DNA of 64,000 bases from Streptomyces sp. Alt3. GTDB taxonomy: Bacteria; Actinomycetota; Actinomycetes; Streptomycetales; Streptomycetaceae. Below are positions 36,752 to 44,355 of this stretch, one piece after another (position 1 is the stretch's first letter; each line of letters starts with the position of its first letter). The notes beneath the pieces are model-generated. The model was not told where the DNA came from. It worked only from the letters and a program-made list of their open reading frames with translations, and made no database searches. The stretch spans positions 558,001 to 622,000 of the forward strand of contig NZ_CP120983.1 of NCBI RefSeq assembly GCF_030719215.1, read 5' to 3'. Position numbers and translations under genes: made by a program.

Positions 36752-37396
36752 ATGCCGTCGCCCGGTTCAGCCCAGGAGTCCGTGCCCACGTCACGCCGGT
36801 CGAAGATCACACCGGAGCGGGCGCAGGAGCTCTACACCGCCGTGCTGGACCTGCTGCGGGAGAGCGGTTACGACTCGCTGACGATGGAGGGCGTCGCCTC
36901 CCGCACCCGGTGCGGGAAGTCCACCCTCTACCGCCAGTGGGGCTCCAAGCCGGAGCTGGTCGTGGCCGCACTGCACGGCACCCGCAGGACCCTGCTCTCC
37001 GACATCGACACCGGCACCCTGAGCGGCGACCTGCGCGAGGCGGCCGGGGCCGTGGACGCGGCCTCGGGCCAGGACACCGCCCTGATGCACGCGCTCAGCC
37101 ACGCCGCGCTGCAGAATCCCGACCTGCTCTGCGCGATGCGCTCCACCCTGATCGCACCCGCCATCACCGCGATCGACGCGATGGTCGAACGCGCGGTACG
37201 GCGCGGCGAGATCGAGGCCGACAACCCCGCGGCGGACTACGTGGCCGCCCAGGTGCTCGGCATCATGCGCGCCCGGCCCCTCCTGGAGGGCCGGTACGCG
37301 GACGACGCCTTCCTGACCCGCTTCATCGAGTGCGCGGTGCTCCCCGCACTCGGACTGCCCGTCCCCCCGCCCGCCCCCCAGGTGAGCGGGACCTGA
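36752..37396 (+). CDS. TetR-family regulator of the PAP2-EamA operon
   Basis: A 214-residue TetR/AcrR protein. The DNA-binding domain is YDSLTMEGVASRTRCGKSTL then YRQWGSKPELVVAAL, and the C-terminal domain ends LTRFIECAVLPALGLP, the form common in actinobacterial TetR proteins with a TetR_C-type ligand domain. ATG at 36752 with GAGAGGGAAG upstream. It should bind the divergent operator array and repress both itself and the PAP2/EamA pair. Ligand unknown. Confidence 0.92.
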   Translation: MPSPGSAQESVPTSRRSKITPERAQELYTAVLDLLRESGYDSLTMEGVASRTRCGKSTLYRQWGSKPELVVAALHGTRRTLLSDIDTGTLSGDLREAAGAVDAASGQDTALMHALSHAALQNPDLLCAMRSTLIAPAITAIDAMVERAVRRGEIEADNPAADYVAAQVLGIMRARPLLEGRYADDAFLTRFIECAVLPALGLPVPPPAPQVSGT

Positions 37397-37470
37397 CGAA
37401 CGTGGCCCGTCGTCCGAGCGGATGACGACGGACCACCCGCGCGCCGCACCGTGGGGACGGGGACGGCGCA

Positions 37471-37514
37471 CCACCGGCCGGCCGGTGGTCCCCCCGGGGG
37501 CCACCGGCCGGCCG
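37471..37514. terminator. GC palindrome cluster after tetR
   Basis: An 18-base self-palindrome of CCACCGGCCGG type (37471-37488), a CCCCCCGGGGG core and a partial second copy (37501-37514) form nested stems about 75 bases past the TetR stop. Likely a terminator. Confidence 0.5.
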
Positions 37515-37552
37515 CATGATGTCCGGCACCCCCTCCCCCTTTTCGTCCTCTT

Positions 37553-37581
37553 GACGATAGGTGGTGGAACCTCTTATCGTC
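37553..37581. promoter_or_regulatory. Promoter and GACGATA-N15-TATCGTC dyad before the SPFH gene
   Basis: TTGACG at 37551 can serve as a -35 with TTATCG about 17 bases on. Seven-base inverted arms (37553-37559 and 37575-37581) embrace the promoter spacer, placing a bound regulator directly over the polymerase site. Distance to the SPFH start is 28 bases. Confidence 0.45.
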
Positions 37582-37609
37582 GTCGTGACGAGAAAGAGGG
37601 GGTCCTGAC

Positions 37610-38623
37610 ATGGCCGACATCACCCGGCGCTTCGGCTGGCGGCATCTGCGCTCCGCGCCCACCGCCCACATCCGTCACCACAAGCGCGGCAGGCTCACCC
37701 ACGACGGCCCCGGTCTGAGCTTCTGGTACCGCTCGCTCTCCGCGGCACTCTCCGAGGTGCCGGTCGACGACCGGGAACTGGCGATGGCGTTCCACGCGCG
37801 TACCGCCGACTTCCAGGACGTCACCGTGCAGGCCACCGTCACCTACCGGATCAGCGACCCCGCCGTGGCCGCCACCCGGCTCGACTTCTCGGTGGACCCG
37901 GACACCGGGGTGTGGCGCGGCACGCCGCTGGAGCAGATCGCCACCCTGCTCACCGAGACCGCGCAGCAGCACACGCTGGACGTCCTGGCCCGCACCCCCC
38001 TGGCGGCCGCCCTCGTGGACGGCGTCGCCGCCGTGCGGGAACGGGTCGCCACCGGGCTCTCGGCCGAGCCCCGACTGCCGGCCACCGGCATCGACGTGGT
38101 CGCCGTGCGCGTCGTCGCCATCCGCCCCGAGGCCGAGGTCGAACGCGCCCTGCGCACCCCGGCCAGGGAACAGATCCAGCAGGAGGCCGACCGGTCGGTG
38201 TACGAACGCCGGGCGGTCGCGGTCGAGCGTGAGCGGACCATCGCCGAGAACGAGCTCGCCAGCAAGATCGAGCTCGCCCGCCGCGAGGAACAGCTGGTCG
38301 ATCAGCGCGGCACGAACGCCCGCAGGGAGGCCGAGGAGAAGTCGGCCGCCGACGGGGTGCGTTCTGCTGCCGAGGCCGCCCGCACCGTACGGCTGGCCCG
38401 CGCGGAGGCGGAGGCCGCCCGAGAGGTCGGGGCGGCGCGCGCCGAGGCGCAGTCGGCCTGGCTGCGGGCGCACGCGGACGTCGACCCCGCCACGCTCCAC
38501 GCCCTGGCAGCGACACGGCTGGCCGAGAACCTGCCCCGCATCGACAGCCTCACCCTCTCCCCCGACGTCCTGACGGGCCTGCTCGCCCGGCTCGGCAGGC
38601 CGGAGCCGGAGGCGCGGGCGTGA
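37610..38623 (+). CDS. SPFH/Band-7 domain protein
   Basis: A 337-residue protein. The SPFH core (about 30-175) includes VPVDDRELAMAFHARTADFQ and VTVQATVTYRISDPAVAATR, then the region leading to TGIDVVAVRVVAIRPEAEVE. A long charged coiled coil follows (about 178-285, REQIQQEADRSVYERRAVAV and AEEKSAADGVRSAAEAAR), as in flotillin/stomatin relatives. There is no N-terminal membrane hairpin, so it is probably cytosolic or peripherally attached. Its stop overlaps the start of an NAD-kinase-like gene (GTGA), so the two products are made together. Confidence 0.88.
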   Translation: MADITRRFGWRHLRSAPTAHIRHHKRGRLTHDGPGLSFWYRSLSAALSEVPVDDRELAMAFHARTADFQDVTVQATVTYRISDPAVAATRLDFSVDPDTGVWRGTPLEQIATLLTETAQQHTLDVLARTPLAAALVDGVAAVRERVATGLSAEPRLPATGIDVVAVRVVAIRPEAEVERALRTPAREQIQQEADRSVYERRAVAVERERTIAENELASKIELARREEQLVDQRGTNARREAEEKSAADGVRSAAEAARTVRLARAEAEAAREVGAARAEAQSAWLRAHADVDPATLHALAATRLAENLPRIDSLTLSPDVLTGLLARLGRPEPEARA

Positions 38624-39519
38624 GTCTGGCCCCGCGTGCGGTGCTGGTGCACCGCACGACCGAGTACGAGGAGCTCCTGGCGCGGCACGGGACCCACGGG
38701 CAGGCCGCGTTCGTGCTGGCCGGGCGCGGCCGGTCCGTCGACGAGGTGGCCGAGCGTCACCGGCGCAACGAACAGGCGCTCGCCGAGGTGGCCGCCGCCG
38801 TGCCGTTGCGGTGGCGCCGCAGCCGGGTGGAGCGGGCCGACCTCGACCGCTTCCTGTTCGGGCCGGAGGACGTGGTCGTCGTGGTCGGGCAGGACGGACT
38901 GGTCGCGAACGCCGCGAAGTACCTGTCCGGCCAGCCGGTGGTGGGCATCGACACGGACCCGGGCCGCAATCCCGGGGTCCTCGTACGCCACCGGGCCCGC
39001 GACACGGCGGCGCTCTGCCGGGCCGCCGTGTCCCCCGGAGCGGGTGTGGACGCACTCACGATGACCGAGGCCGTCGCCGACGACACGCAGCGCCTGCTCG
39101 CCCTGAACGAGATCTACCTGGGGTCGCCCGGCCACCAGACCGCCCGCTACCGCATCGACACCCGGGGCGGACCGTCCGCCGGCGAGTCCCAGGCGTCCTC
39201 GGGCGTGCTGGTCGGCACGGGGACCGGGTCCACCGGCTGGCTGCGTTCCCTATGGCTGGAGCGCGGCAGCCCGCTGCCGCTGCCGGCCCCCTCGGACCGC
39301 CGGCTGATCTGGTTCGTGCGCGAGGCCTGGCCCTCCCCGGCCACCGGCACCTCGACGGTCGCGGGTGAGCTGGGGCCGCGGGAGAGCCTGAGGCTCACCG
39401 TCGAGTCGGACCGGATGGTGGTGTTCGGCGACGGGATGGAGTCCGACGCACTGGAGTTGACGTGGGGTCAGTCCATCCGGCTGGGCGTCTCGGACACCAC
39501 GCTCAATCTGGTGACGTGA
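38620..39519 (+). CDS. NAD-kinase-like (PpnK fold) protein
   Basis: A 299-residue protein related to ATP-NAD kinases/diacylglycerol kinases. The GGDG motif is altered to GQDG (90-93, VVVVGQDGLVANAAKYL); ALNEIYLGS (161-169) corresponds to the NE/D site; and LVGTGTGSTGW (197-207) corresponds to the GSTAY region. The altered glycine could change phosphate donor use, so NAD phosphorylation is not certain. GTG start overlapping the SPFH gene. This is not likely to be the housekeeping NAD kinase, which normally sits beside recN in actinobacteria. Confidence 0.75.
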   Translation: MSLAPRAVLVHRTTEYEELLARHGTHGQAAFVLAGRGRSVDEVAERHRRNEQALAEVAAAVPLRWRRSRVERADLDRFLFGPEDVVVVVGQDGLVANAAKYLSGQPVVGIDTDPGRNPGVLVRHRARDTAALCRAAVSPGAGVDALTMTEAVADDTQRLLALNEIYLGSPGHQTARYRIDTRGGPSAGESQASSGVLVGTGTGSTGWLRSLWLERGSPLPLPAPSDRRLIWFVREAWPSPATGTSTVAGELGPRESLRLTVESDRMVVFGDGMESDALELTWGQSIRLGVSDTTLNLVT

Positions 39520-39583
39520 GCACCGTGTGAGGATGGCGGGGTCCGCACGACCCCGTATCCGAACAGTCGGGAGCAGAGCAGCG

Positions 39584-40087
39584 ATGACAGCCGATTCCAT
39601 GGACGCCCCACCCCGGAACACCCGCCCGCCCGTCGCCCAGGCAGCGCTCGGGGTGGGTGTCGTCGTGCAGGACGGGGAGGGCAGGATCCTGCTCGGCAGG
39701 CACCACGGCGGCACCTGGGAGCTGCCCGGCGGCAAGGTCGACCCGACGCACGAGTCGGTCGCGGCGGCAGCCGCTCGCGAGCTGTGCGAGGAGACGGGGC
39801 TGCGGGTGGCGGTGGACGACGTGACCGTGTTCGCGATGGTCCACGACGTGGTGGCGGGTATCAACCGGATCAGCATGGCCGCGCTGGTGAGGGTGGACGA
39901 CGCGGTCCCCCGGGTCACCGAACCGGATCTCATCAGCACATGGCGGTGGACCGCTCCCGAGGAGCTGCCGGGCCCCCTGTTCGACCCGTCCGCCCAGATC
40001 CTGGCGGTCTGGCGGCCGGACCTCGCGATCGAGCACCCCGCCGCCCACCATCTGCCCATCGCCCTCGCACCCCGGGCCCGGGCCTAG
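39584..40087 (+). CDS. Nudix hydrolase
   Basis: A 167-residue pyrophosphohydrolase. The complete Nudix box is present: GGKVDPTHESVAAAAARELC followed by EETGL (G-x5-E-x7-REU-x-EE-x-GU). The strand GVGVVVQDGEGRILLGRH and the tail STWRWTAPEELPGPLFDPS resemble MutT/ADP-ribose or nucleotide-cleaning members. Substrate not predictable by eye. ATG at 39584 with GGGAG farther upstream than usual; monocistronic. Confidence 0.9.
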   Translation: MTADSMDAPPRNTRPPVAQAALGVGVVVQDGEGRILLGRHHGGTWELPGGKVDPTHESVAAAAARELCEETGLRVAVDDVTVFAMVHDVVAGINRISMAALVRVDDAVPRVTEPDLISTWRWTAPEELPGPLFDPSAQILAVWRPDLAIEHPAAHHLPIALAPRARA

Positions 40088-40091
40088 AGAG

Positions 40092-40120
40092 AATAATTAT
40101 TTGCCTAGGACTCATAGGCA
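40092..40120 (+). promoter_or_regulatory. AT-rich promoter with dyad before the FBP-domain gene
   Basis: AATAATTATT (40092-40101), a rare AT palindrome in this GC-rich DNA, is followed by TGCCTA-N7-TAGGCA (40102-40120). The start codon is 17 bases further on. Likely promoter with an overlapping regulator site. Confidence 0.45.
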
Positions 40121-40137
40121 GAGTTAGCGTCGATTCC

Positions 40138-40632
40138 ATGAGAGCCGTCAGTGAGCAGGACATCCGGGCGTCGTTCGTCAACTGTTCCAAGGGGGAGGCG
40201 AAGCGTCTGCCCCTGCCTCGCGACCTGGACGAGCGCCGCTGGGACGATCTGGACTTCCTGGGCTGGCGCGACCTGTCGGCGCCTGACAGGAGCTACATCG
40301 TCACCGAACTGCGCGGCGAGCTGACCGGTATCACGCTGCGTTTCCCGTCCCAGCAGCGCGGCTTCCTGCACCGCAGCATGTGTTCGGTCTGCCTGACCAC
40401 GCATCCGGGCAGCGGGGTCTCGCTGATGACGGCCAGGAAGCGGGGGCAGGCGGGCAGGAACGGCAACTCCGTCGGCATCTACCTCTGCACCGACCTCGAC
40501 TGCTCCCTGTACGTACGCGGCAAGAAAAGCCCGGCCCCCGGCGGACGCTTCGAGGAGTCGCTGACCGTCGAGCAGCAGATCGAGCGGACCAGGGGCAAGC
40601 TCACGGCGTTCCTGGACCTGCTCGCCGCCTGA
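40138..40632 (+). CDS. FBP/FusB-type zinc-finger protein, possible EF-G-binding factor
   Basis: A 164-residue protein whose second half is the treble-clef zinc finger shared by FusB/FusC and the FBP family: HRSMCSVCLTTHPGSGVSLM (first Cys pair), then GNSVGIYLCTDLDCSLYVRG (second pair). The N-terminal helices (FVNCSKGEAKRLPLP, WDDLDFLGWRD) also fit. FusB proteins bind elongation factor G and release it from fusidic-acid-stalled ribosomes. An analogous role is plausible, but no resistance is implied by sequence alone. Confidence 0.75.
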   Translation: MRAVSEQDIRASFVNCSKGEAKRLPLPRDLDERRWDDLDFLGWRDLSAPDRSYIVTELRGELTGITLRFPSQQRGFLHRSMCSVCLTTHPGSGVSLMTARKRGQAGRNGNSVGIYLCTDLDCSLYVRGKKSPAPGGRFEESLTVEQQIERTRGKLTAFLDLLAA

Positions 40633-40702
40633 ACGCCGGAAATGCGGTGCAACAGGGGCAGGCGTAACAATGAGGGACTATCCGCGCGATCGGAGTAGAC
40701 CC

Positions 40703-41110
40703 ATGGACGACTATCCGCTCCTGAACCTCTTCCTGACCATGATGTACGTGTTCCTGTGGGTGCTGTGGTTCTTCCTGCTCTTCAAAGTGGTCACGGACAT
40801 CTTCCAGGACCACTCGCTGAGCGGATGGGCCAAGGCGGCCTGGGTGATCTTCGTGATCGTCCTGCCCTACGTGGGCGTTCTCGTCTACCTGATCGCCCGC
40901 GGCAAGGGCATGGGACGGCGTGAGGCCAAGCAGGCGGAGGAACGCGAAGCGGCTTTCAAGCAGTACGTGAAGCAGGCCGCCCGCGACGAGGGGGACACGG
41001 GTGCCGGCACCGGCCACGTGACCGACCTGGCCAAACTCGCCGACCTCAAGGACAGGGGTCACCTCAGCCAGGAGGAGTACGAGAAGGCCAAGCAGAAGCT
41101 GCTCGCCTGA
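40703..41110 (+). CDS. SHOCT-domain membrane protein with PLDc_N-like helices
   Basis: A 135-residue protein. Two membrane helices (LFLTMMYVFLWVLWFFLLF and AAWVIFVIVLPYVGVLVYLI) form the phospholipase-D-nuclease N-terminal type module. After a charged linker comes a C-terminal SHOCT motif (LAKLADLKDRGHLSQEEYEK, then AKQKLLA). ATG at 40703 has GGAG at seven bases; an ATG eleven codons earlier lacks a site. Function unknown; SHOCT segments are oligomerisation modules. The stop codon lies in the first copy of a 45-base tandem repeat. Confidence 0.88.
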   Translation: MDDYPLLNLFLTMMYVFLWVLWFFLLFKVVTDIFQDHSLSGWAKAAWVIFVIVLPYVGVLVYLIARGKGMGRREAKQAEEREAAFKQYVKQAARDEGDTGAGTGHVTDLAKLADLKDRGHLSQEEYEKAKQKLLA

Positions 41111-41193
41111 CCCGGGAACGGATCGCGACGGCCGCCACGTCCGCTTCACGCCTGACCCGTGAACGGTTCGCGACGGCCGTCACGTGCGCTTCG
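41104..41193. repeat. Two tandem 45-bp direct repeats across two gene ends
   Basis: 41104-41148 and 41149-41193 match at 40 of 45 positions (by eye), back to back. The first copy includes the stop of the SHOCT gene, the second the last codons and stop of the minus-strand siderophore ATPase gene. This points to a local duplication that copied the end of one gene beside the other. Confidence 0.75.
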
Positions 41194-41998
41194 TGAGCCG
41201 GCGGGCCCTGGGCACCACGACCGGGGAGCCGTCGCCCGGTGCGCCGAGGATGTCGGCGTCCACTCCGTAGAGCTCCTTCACCAGGGCCTCGTCGACGGTC
41301 TCGTCCGGCCTGCCGGAGGCGACGACGCGTCCGTCCTTCATGGCGACGAGCAGGTCCGCGTAGCGGGCCGCGGCCGCCAGGTCGTGCTGCACCATGACGA
41401 CGGTGCGGCCGGTGGCGGCGACCTCCCTCACCAGTTCCAGGACGTCCACGGCGTGGCCGAGGTCGAGGGCGCTGGTGGGTTCGTCGAGCAGGACGACCGG
41501 GGTGTGCTGGGCGAGGACCATGGCGAGCCAGCAGCGCTGGCGCTGGCCGCCGGAGAGCCTGTCCAGGCGTTCGGCGGCCAGTCGCGTCGTCCCGGTGGCC
41601 TCCAGTGCGTCGCGTACGGCGTTCTCGTCCTTCTTCGACCACTGGCGCAGCAGGCCCTGCTGGGGGTGGCGGCCGTAGCGGACGAGTCCGGCCACGGTGA
41701 CGGCCTCGGGTGCGCGGGGTGACTGGGGCAGCAGCGCGACACGGTGGGCGGCAGGGCGGCGGCCGAGTTCCCAGATGTCCTCGCCCCCGACACGGACGGT
41801 GCCCGATGCGGGGCGGTGCAGGCGGGCGACGGCGCGCAGCAGGGTGGACTTCCCGCAGCCGTTGGGGCCCACGATCGCGACGACCTGCCCGGCGGGGACG
41901 GTGAGGTCGACGTCCTCGACGACCGGGCGGCCGGGGTATCCGGCGTGGAGCGCGGTGACTTCGAGACCGGGGGCGGTCTCGCGGGGTGAGTCGGTCAT
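41180..41998 (-). CDS. fepC: Ferric-siderophore ABC importer ATPase (FepC-like)
   Basis: A 272-residue ATPase: Walker A AIVGPNGCGKSTLLRAV, signature LSGGQRQRCWLAMVLA, Walker B VVLLDEPTSALD and switch His in VMVQHDLAAAARY. The sequence is of the FecE/FepC class. It lies eight bases after the second permease gene and closes the importer operon that starts at the iron box. Together with two FecCD permeases and the divergent binding lipoprotein it should import ferric catecholate. Confidence 0.93.
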   Translation of the reverse strand: MTDSPRETAPGLEVTALHAGYPGRPVVEDVDLTVPAGQVVAIVGPNGCGKSTLLRAVARLHRPASGTVRVGGEDIWELGRRPAAHRVALLPQSPRAPEAVTVAGLVRYGRHPQQGLLRQWSKKDENAVRDALEATGTTRLAAERLDRLSGGQRQRCWLAMVLAQHTPVVLLDEPTSALDLGHAVDVLELVREVAATGRTVVMVQHDLAAAARYADLLVAMKDGRVVASGRPDETVDEALVKELYGVDADILGAPGDGSPVVVPRARRLTKRT

Positions 41999-42006
41999 GG
42001 CGTGGG

Positions 42007-43113
42007 TCAGGCCTTTCCGGTGGCACGGTCCGGGCGGAGGAGGACCCAGAGCAGGAAGGGGCCGCCGAGGACGCTGGTGACGACGCCGACGGGCAGTTCG
42101 ACGGGTGCGGCGACGCGTCCCAGGGCGTCGGCGGCGGCGATCAGGGCCGCACCGGTCAGTGCGGAACCGGTGACCGGGACCCGGGTGGGTCCGGCCAACC
42201 GCTGGGCCAGGATCGGTGCGGCGAGGGCGACGAAGGCGATGGGGCCACCGACGCCGACGGCCGTGCCCGCGAGGGCGACGGCGAGGGCGAGGGCGACGGC
42301 ACGCAGCCGGCGCAGGTCGACGCCGAGCGAAGCCGCCACGTCGTCGTCGAAGCGCAGCAGTTGCAGCCGGTGGCCCACGGCCAGGGCGAGCGGGACCAGG
42401 AGGAGCAGGACGAGGGCGAGCGGCGTACCGACGGCCCAGTCGCGGCCGTTGAGGCTTCCGACGGCCCAGAGGAAGACTCCGCCGGCGGTGTTGTCGTTCT
42501 CGCGGGACATGATCAGGTCGCTCACCGCGCCGATGAACGTGGAGACGCCGATGCCGGTCACCAGGACGCGGTAGCCGGCGCTTCCGGCGCCGCCCGCGCA
42601 CAGGACGACGACCGCGGCGGCCGCGACGGCGCCGATCGGGCCGAGCCACCAGGCGCCGACCATGCCGGTGGTGGAGCCCGCCGCGGCGGCGACGACGGCC
42701 GCCGTGGCGCCGTCGTTGACACCGACCAGATCGGGGGTGGCGAGGCGGTTGCCGGCGAGGGTCTGGGTGAGGCAGCCGGCGATGCCGAGGGCGGCGCCGA
42801 CCATGAGGCCGGCGAAGACGCGGGGCAGCCGGAAGTCCCGCACGATCATGACGGTTCCCGGGTCGCCGGTGCCGAGGAGCCCGGACAGGGTGTCCGACAG
42901 GCTCATCCCGGTCGAACTGGCCATCACCGCGAGGGCGGTGAGGACGACGACGGCCGGCAGGAGGAGCGCGGCGGCGAGCACGCTGCGGCGCGGGAGGAGC
43001 CAGGAGAGCGTACCGCCACGGAGCACGGTGCTGTCGGGGGGCGTGACGTCGACCGCGCCGGGACGCGGCGCTTCCGGAAAGTGTCGCGCGGGGGCGGTTG
43101 TCGGGTCGGTCAT
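42007..43113 (-). CDS. fepG: FecCD-type siderophore permease (FepG-like)
   Basis: A 368-residue permease with about ten membrane helices. Family landmarks: FRLPRVFAGLMVGAALGIAG, CLTQTLAGNRLATPDLVGVN and GVGGPIAFVALAAPILAQRL (the coupling region). Its start overlaps the stop of the preceding permease gene by four bases (ATGA). Pairs with that permease as the membrane channel of the iron-catecholate importer. Confidence 0.92.
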   Translation of the reverse strand: MTDPTTAPARHFPEAPRPGAVDVTPPDSTVLRGGTLSWLLPRRSVLAAALLLPAVVVLTALAVMASSTGMSLSDTLSGLLGTGDPGTVMIVRDFRLPRVFAGLMVGAALGIAGCLTQTLAGNRLATPDLVGVNDGATAAVVAAAAGSTTGMVGAWWLGPIGAVAAAAVVVLCAGGAGSAGYRVLVTGIGVSTFIGAVSDLIMSRENDNTAGGVFLWAVGSLNGRDWAVGTPLALVLLLLVPLALAVGHRLQLLRFDDDVAASLGVDLRRLRAVALALAVALAGTAVGVGGPIAFVALAAPILAQRLAGPTRVPVTGSALTGAALIAAADALGRVAAPVELPVGVVTSVLGGPFLLWVLLRPDRATGKA

Positions 43114-44195
43114 GCCTCGGCCCCCGCGGTGGACAGCTTGGAGGAGCGGGCGATCCAGACCAGCAGGGGGCCGCCCACGAAGGCGAGCAGCACGCTGACC
43201 GGTGTCTCCCAGGGACGGATGACGATCCGGGCGAGGATGTCGGCGAGGAGCATGATGTCCGCCGCGATCAGTGCGGACAGGACGAGTTGGGCCGTCATGC
43301 GCGGCCCGGTCAGTGCCCTCGCCGCGTAGGGGGCGAGCAGCCCCAGGAAGGCGATGGGCCCGGCCACGGCGACCGCGCAGCCGGCGAGCAGTGAGACCGC
43401 TCCGGTGACGACGAGCCGGATCCGTCCGGGGTGGTGGCCGAGCGAGCGTGCGCCGTCGTCCCCGAGGCCCAGCGCCGACAGCGGGCGTGTGCACAGGAGC
43501 GCCGTGAGCAGGCCGAGGGCTGCCAGGGGCAGGAGGGGGACGAGATCGGAGATCTCGACTCCGGCGAGCGAGCCGATCGTCCAGTAACGGTAGGTGTCGA
43601 AGGTCGAGCTGGTGCCGAGCAGGACGTAGGAGGTGCAGCCGTGGAAGGTGGCGCCCAGTGCGGATCCGGCCAGCACGAGACGCAGTGGGGAGCCCGCGGT
43701 GCGCCCCGATCCGGCGAACAGGAGGACCACTGCGCCGGCGGCCATGCCGCCGGCGAGTGCCCACACCAGCAGCGCCCCCGGGGAGTCGGCGCCGAAGGAG
43801 GTGAGTCCGACGACGACGGCGAAAGCGGCACCCGAGTTGACGCCCAGGAGGCCCGTCTCGGCGAGCGGATTGCGGGTTGCCGCCTGGAGCAGACAGCCCG
43901 CCGCACCGAGGCATGTGCCCACGAGGAGGGCGGCGAGCGTGCGTGGGAGGCGTACGTCCATGACGGCCAGCCGGATCTGCGCATCGGCACGGGCTGCGGG
44001 GTCGCCGAGGAGGAAGTCCCAGGCGCGCCCCACGGGGCTCCCGCCGGTGCCGATGACGAGGGAGAGCAGGACGAGGGCCACCAGGAGGAGCAGAAGTCCC
44101 GTGGTGGCCCGGTGGATCGAGCGCCCCGGGGGCGGGGGGTGTTCGGGTGGTCGGGATCCGGCTGATCTCCGCCGACCCCCTTGCGCTAGCGACAT
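43110..44195 (-). CDS. fepD: FecCD-type siderophore permease (FepD-like)
   Basis: A 361-residue permease. Landmarks: DVRLPRTLAALLVGTCLGAA, LLQAATRNPLAETGLLGVNS and AGPIAFLGLLAPYAARAL. The assigned ATG at 44195 lies within the iron box itself, so the mRNA either begins at the AUG (leaderless) or translation starts further in; the first membrane helix begins only near residue 31, leaving room for a later start. First gene of the importer operon. Confidence 0.9.
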   Translation of the reverse strand: MSLAQGGRRRSAGSRPPEHPPPPGRSIHRATTGLLLLLVALVLLSLVIGTGGSPVGRAWDFLLGDPAARADAQIRLAVMDVRLPRTLAALLVGTCLGAAGCLLQAATRNPLAETGLLGVNSGAAFAVVVGLTSFGADSPGALLVWALAGGMAAGAVVLLFAGSGRTAGSPLRLVLAGSALGATFHGCTSYVLLGTSSTFDTYRYWTIGSLAGVEISDLVPLLPLAALGLLTALLCTRPLSALGLGDDGARSLGHHPGRIRLVVTGAVSLLAGCAVAVAGPIAFLGLLAPYAARALTGPRMTAQLVLSALIAADIMLLADILARIVIRPWETPVSVLLAFVGGPLLVWIARSSKLSTAGAEA

Positions 44196-44213
44196 AAGGT
44201 TAGCCTAACCTAA
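44195..44213. promoter_or_regulatory. Iron box (IdeR/DmdR1 operator)
   Basis: TAAGGTTAGCCTAACCTAA matches the actinobacterial IdeR/DmdR consensus TTAGGTTAGSCTAACCTAA at 18 of 19 positions. It lies between the divergent importer operon and the binding-protein/biosynthesis operon, so one Fe2+-loaded repressor dimer pair can close both. Confidence 0.92.
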
Positions 44214-44355
44214 GTGAACTCGTCCGGTTCCGGCGGGCGATGGGCACACCTGTGCCCTGAAGTGGTGCGATGCGCACCACTCGTCCCCGATGCAGACGTC
44301 GGGGAACGCCCGGCCGGAACAGGATTCGTCCGAAAGCAAACGGAGATCCAAGGCC

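Noticed and set aside
38620..39519. Housekeeping NAD kinase
   Set aside because: The GGDG motif is changed and the gene is not beside recN or the argR-recN region typical for the essential enzyme.
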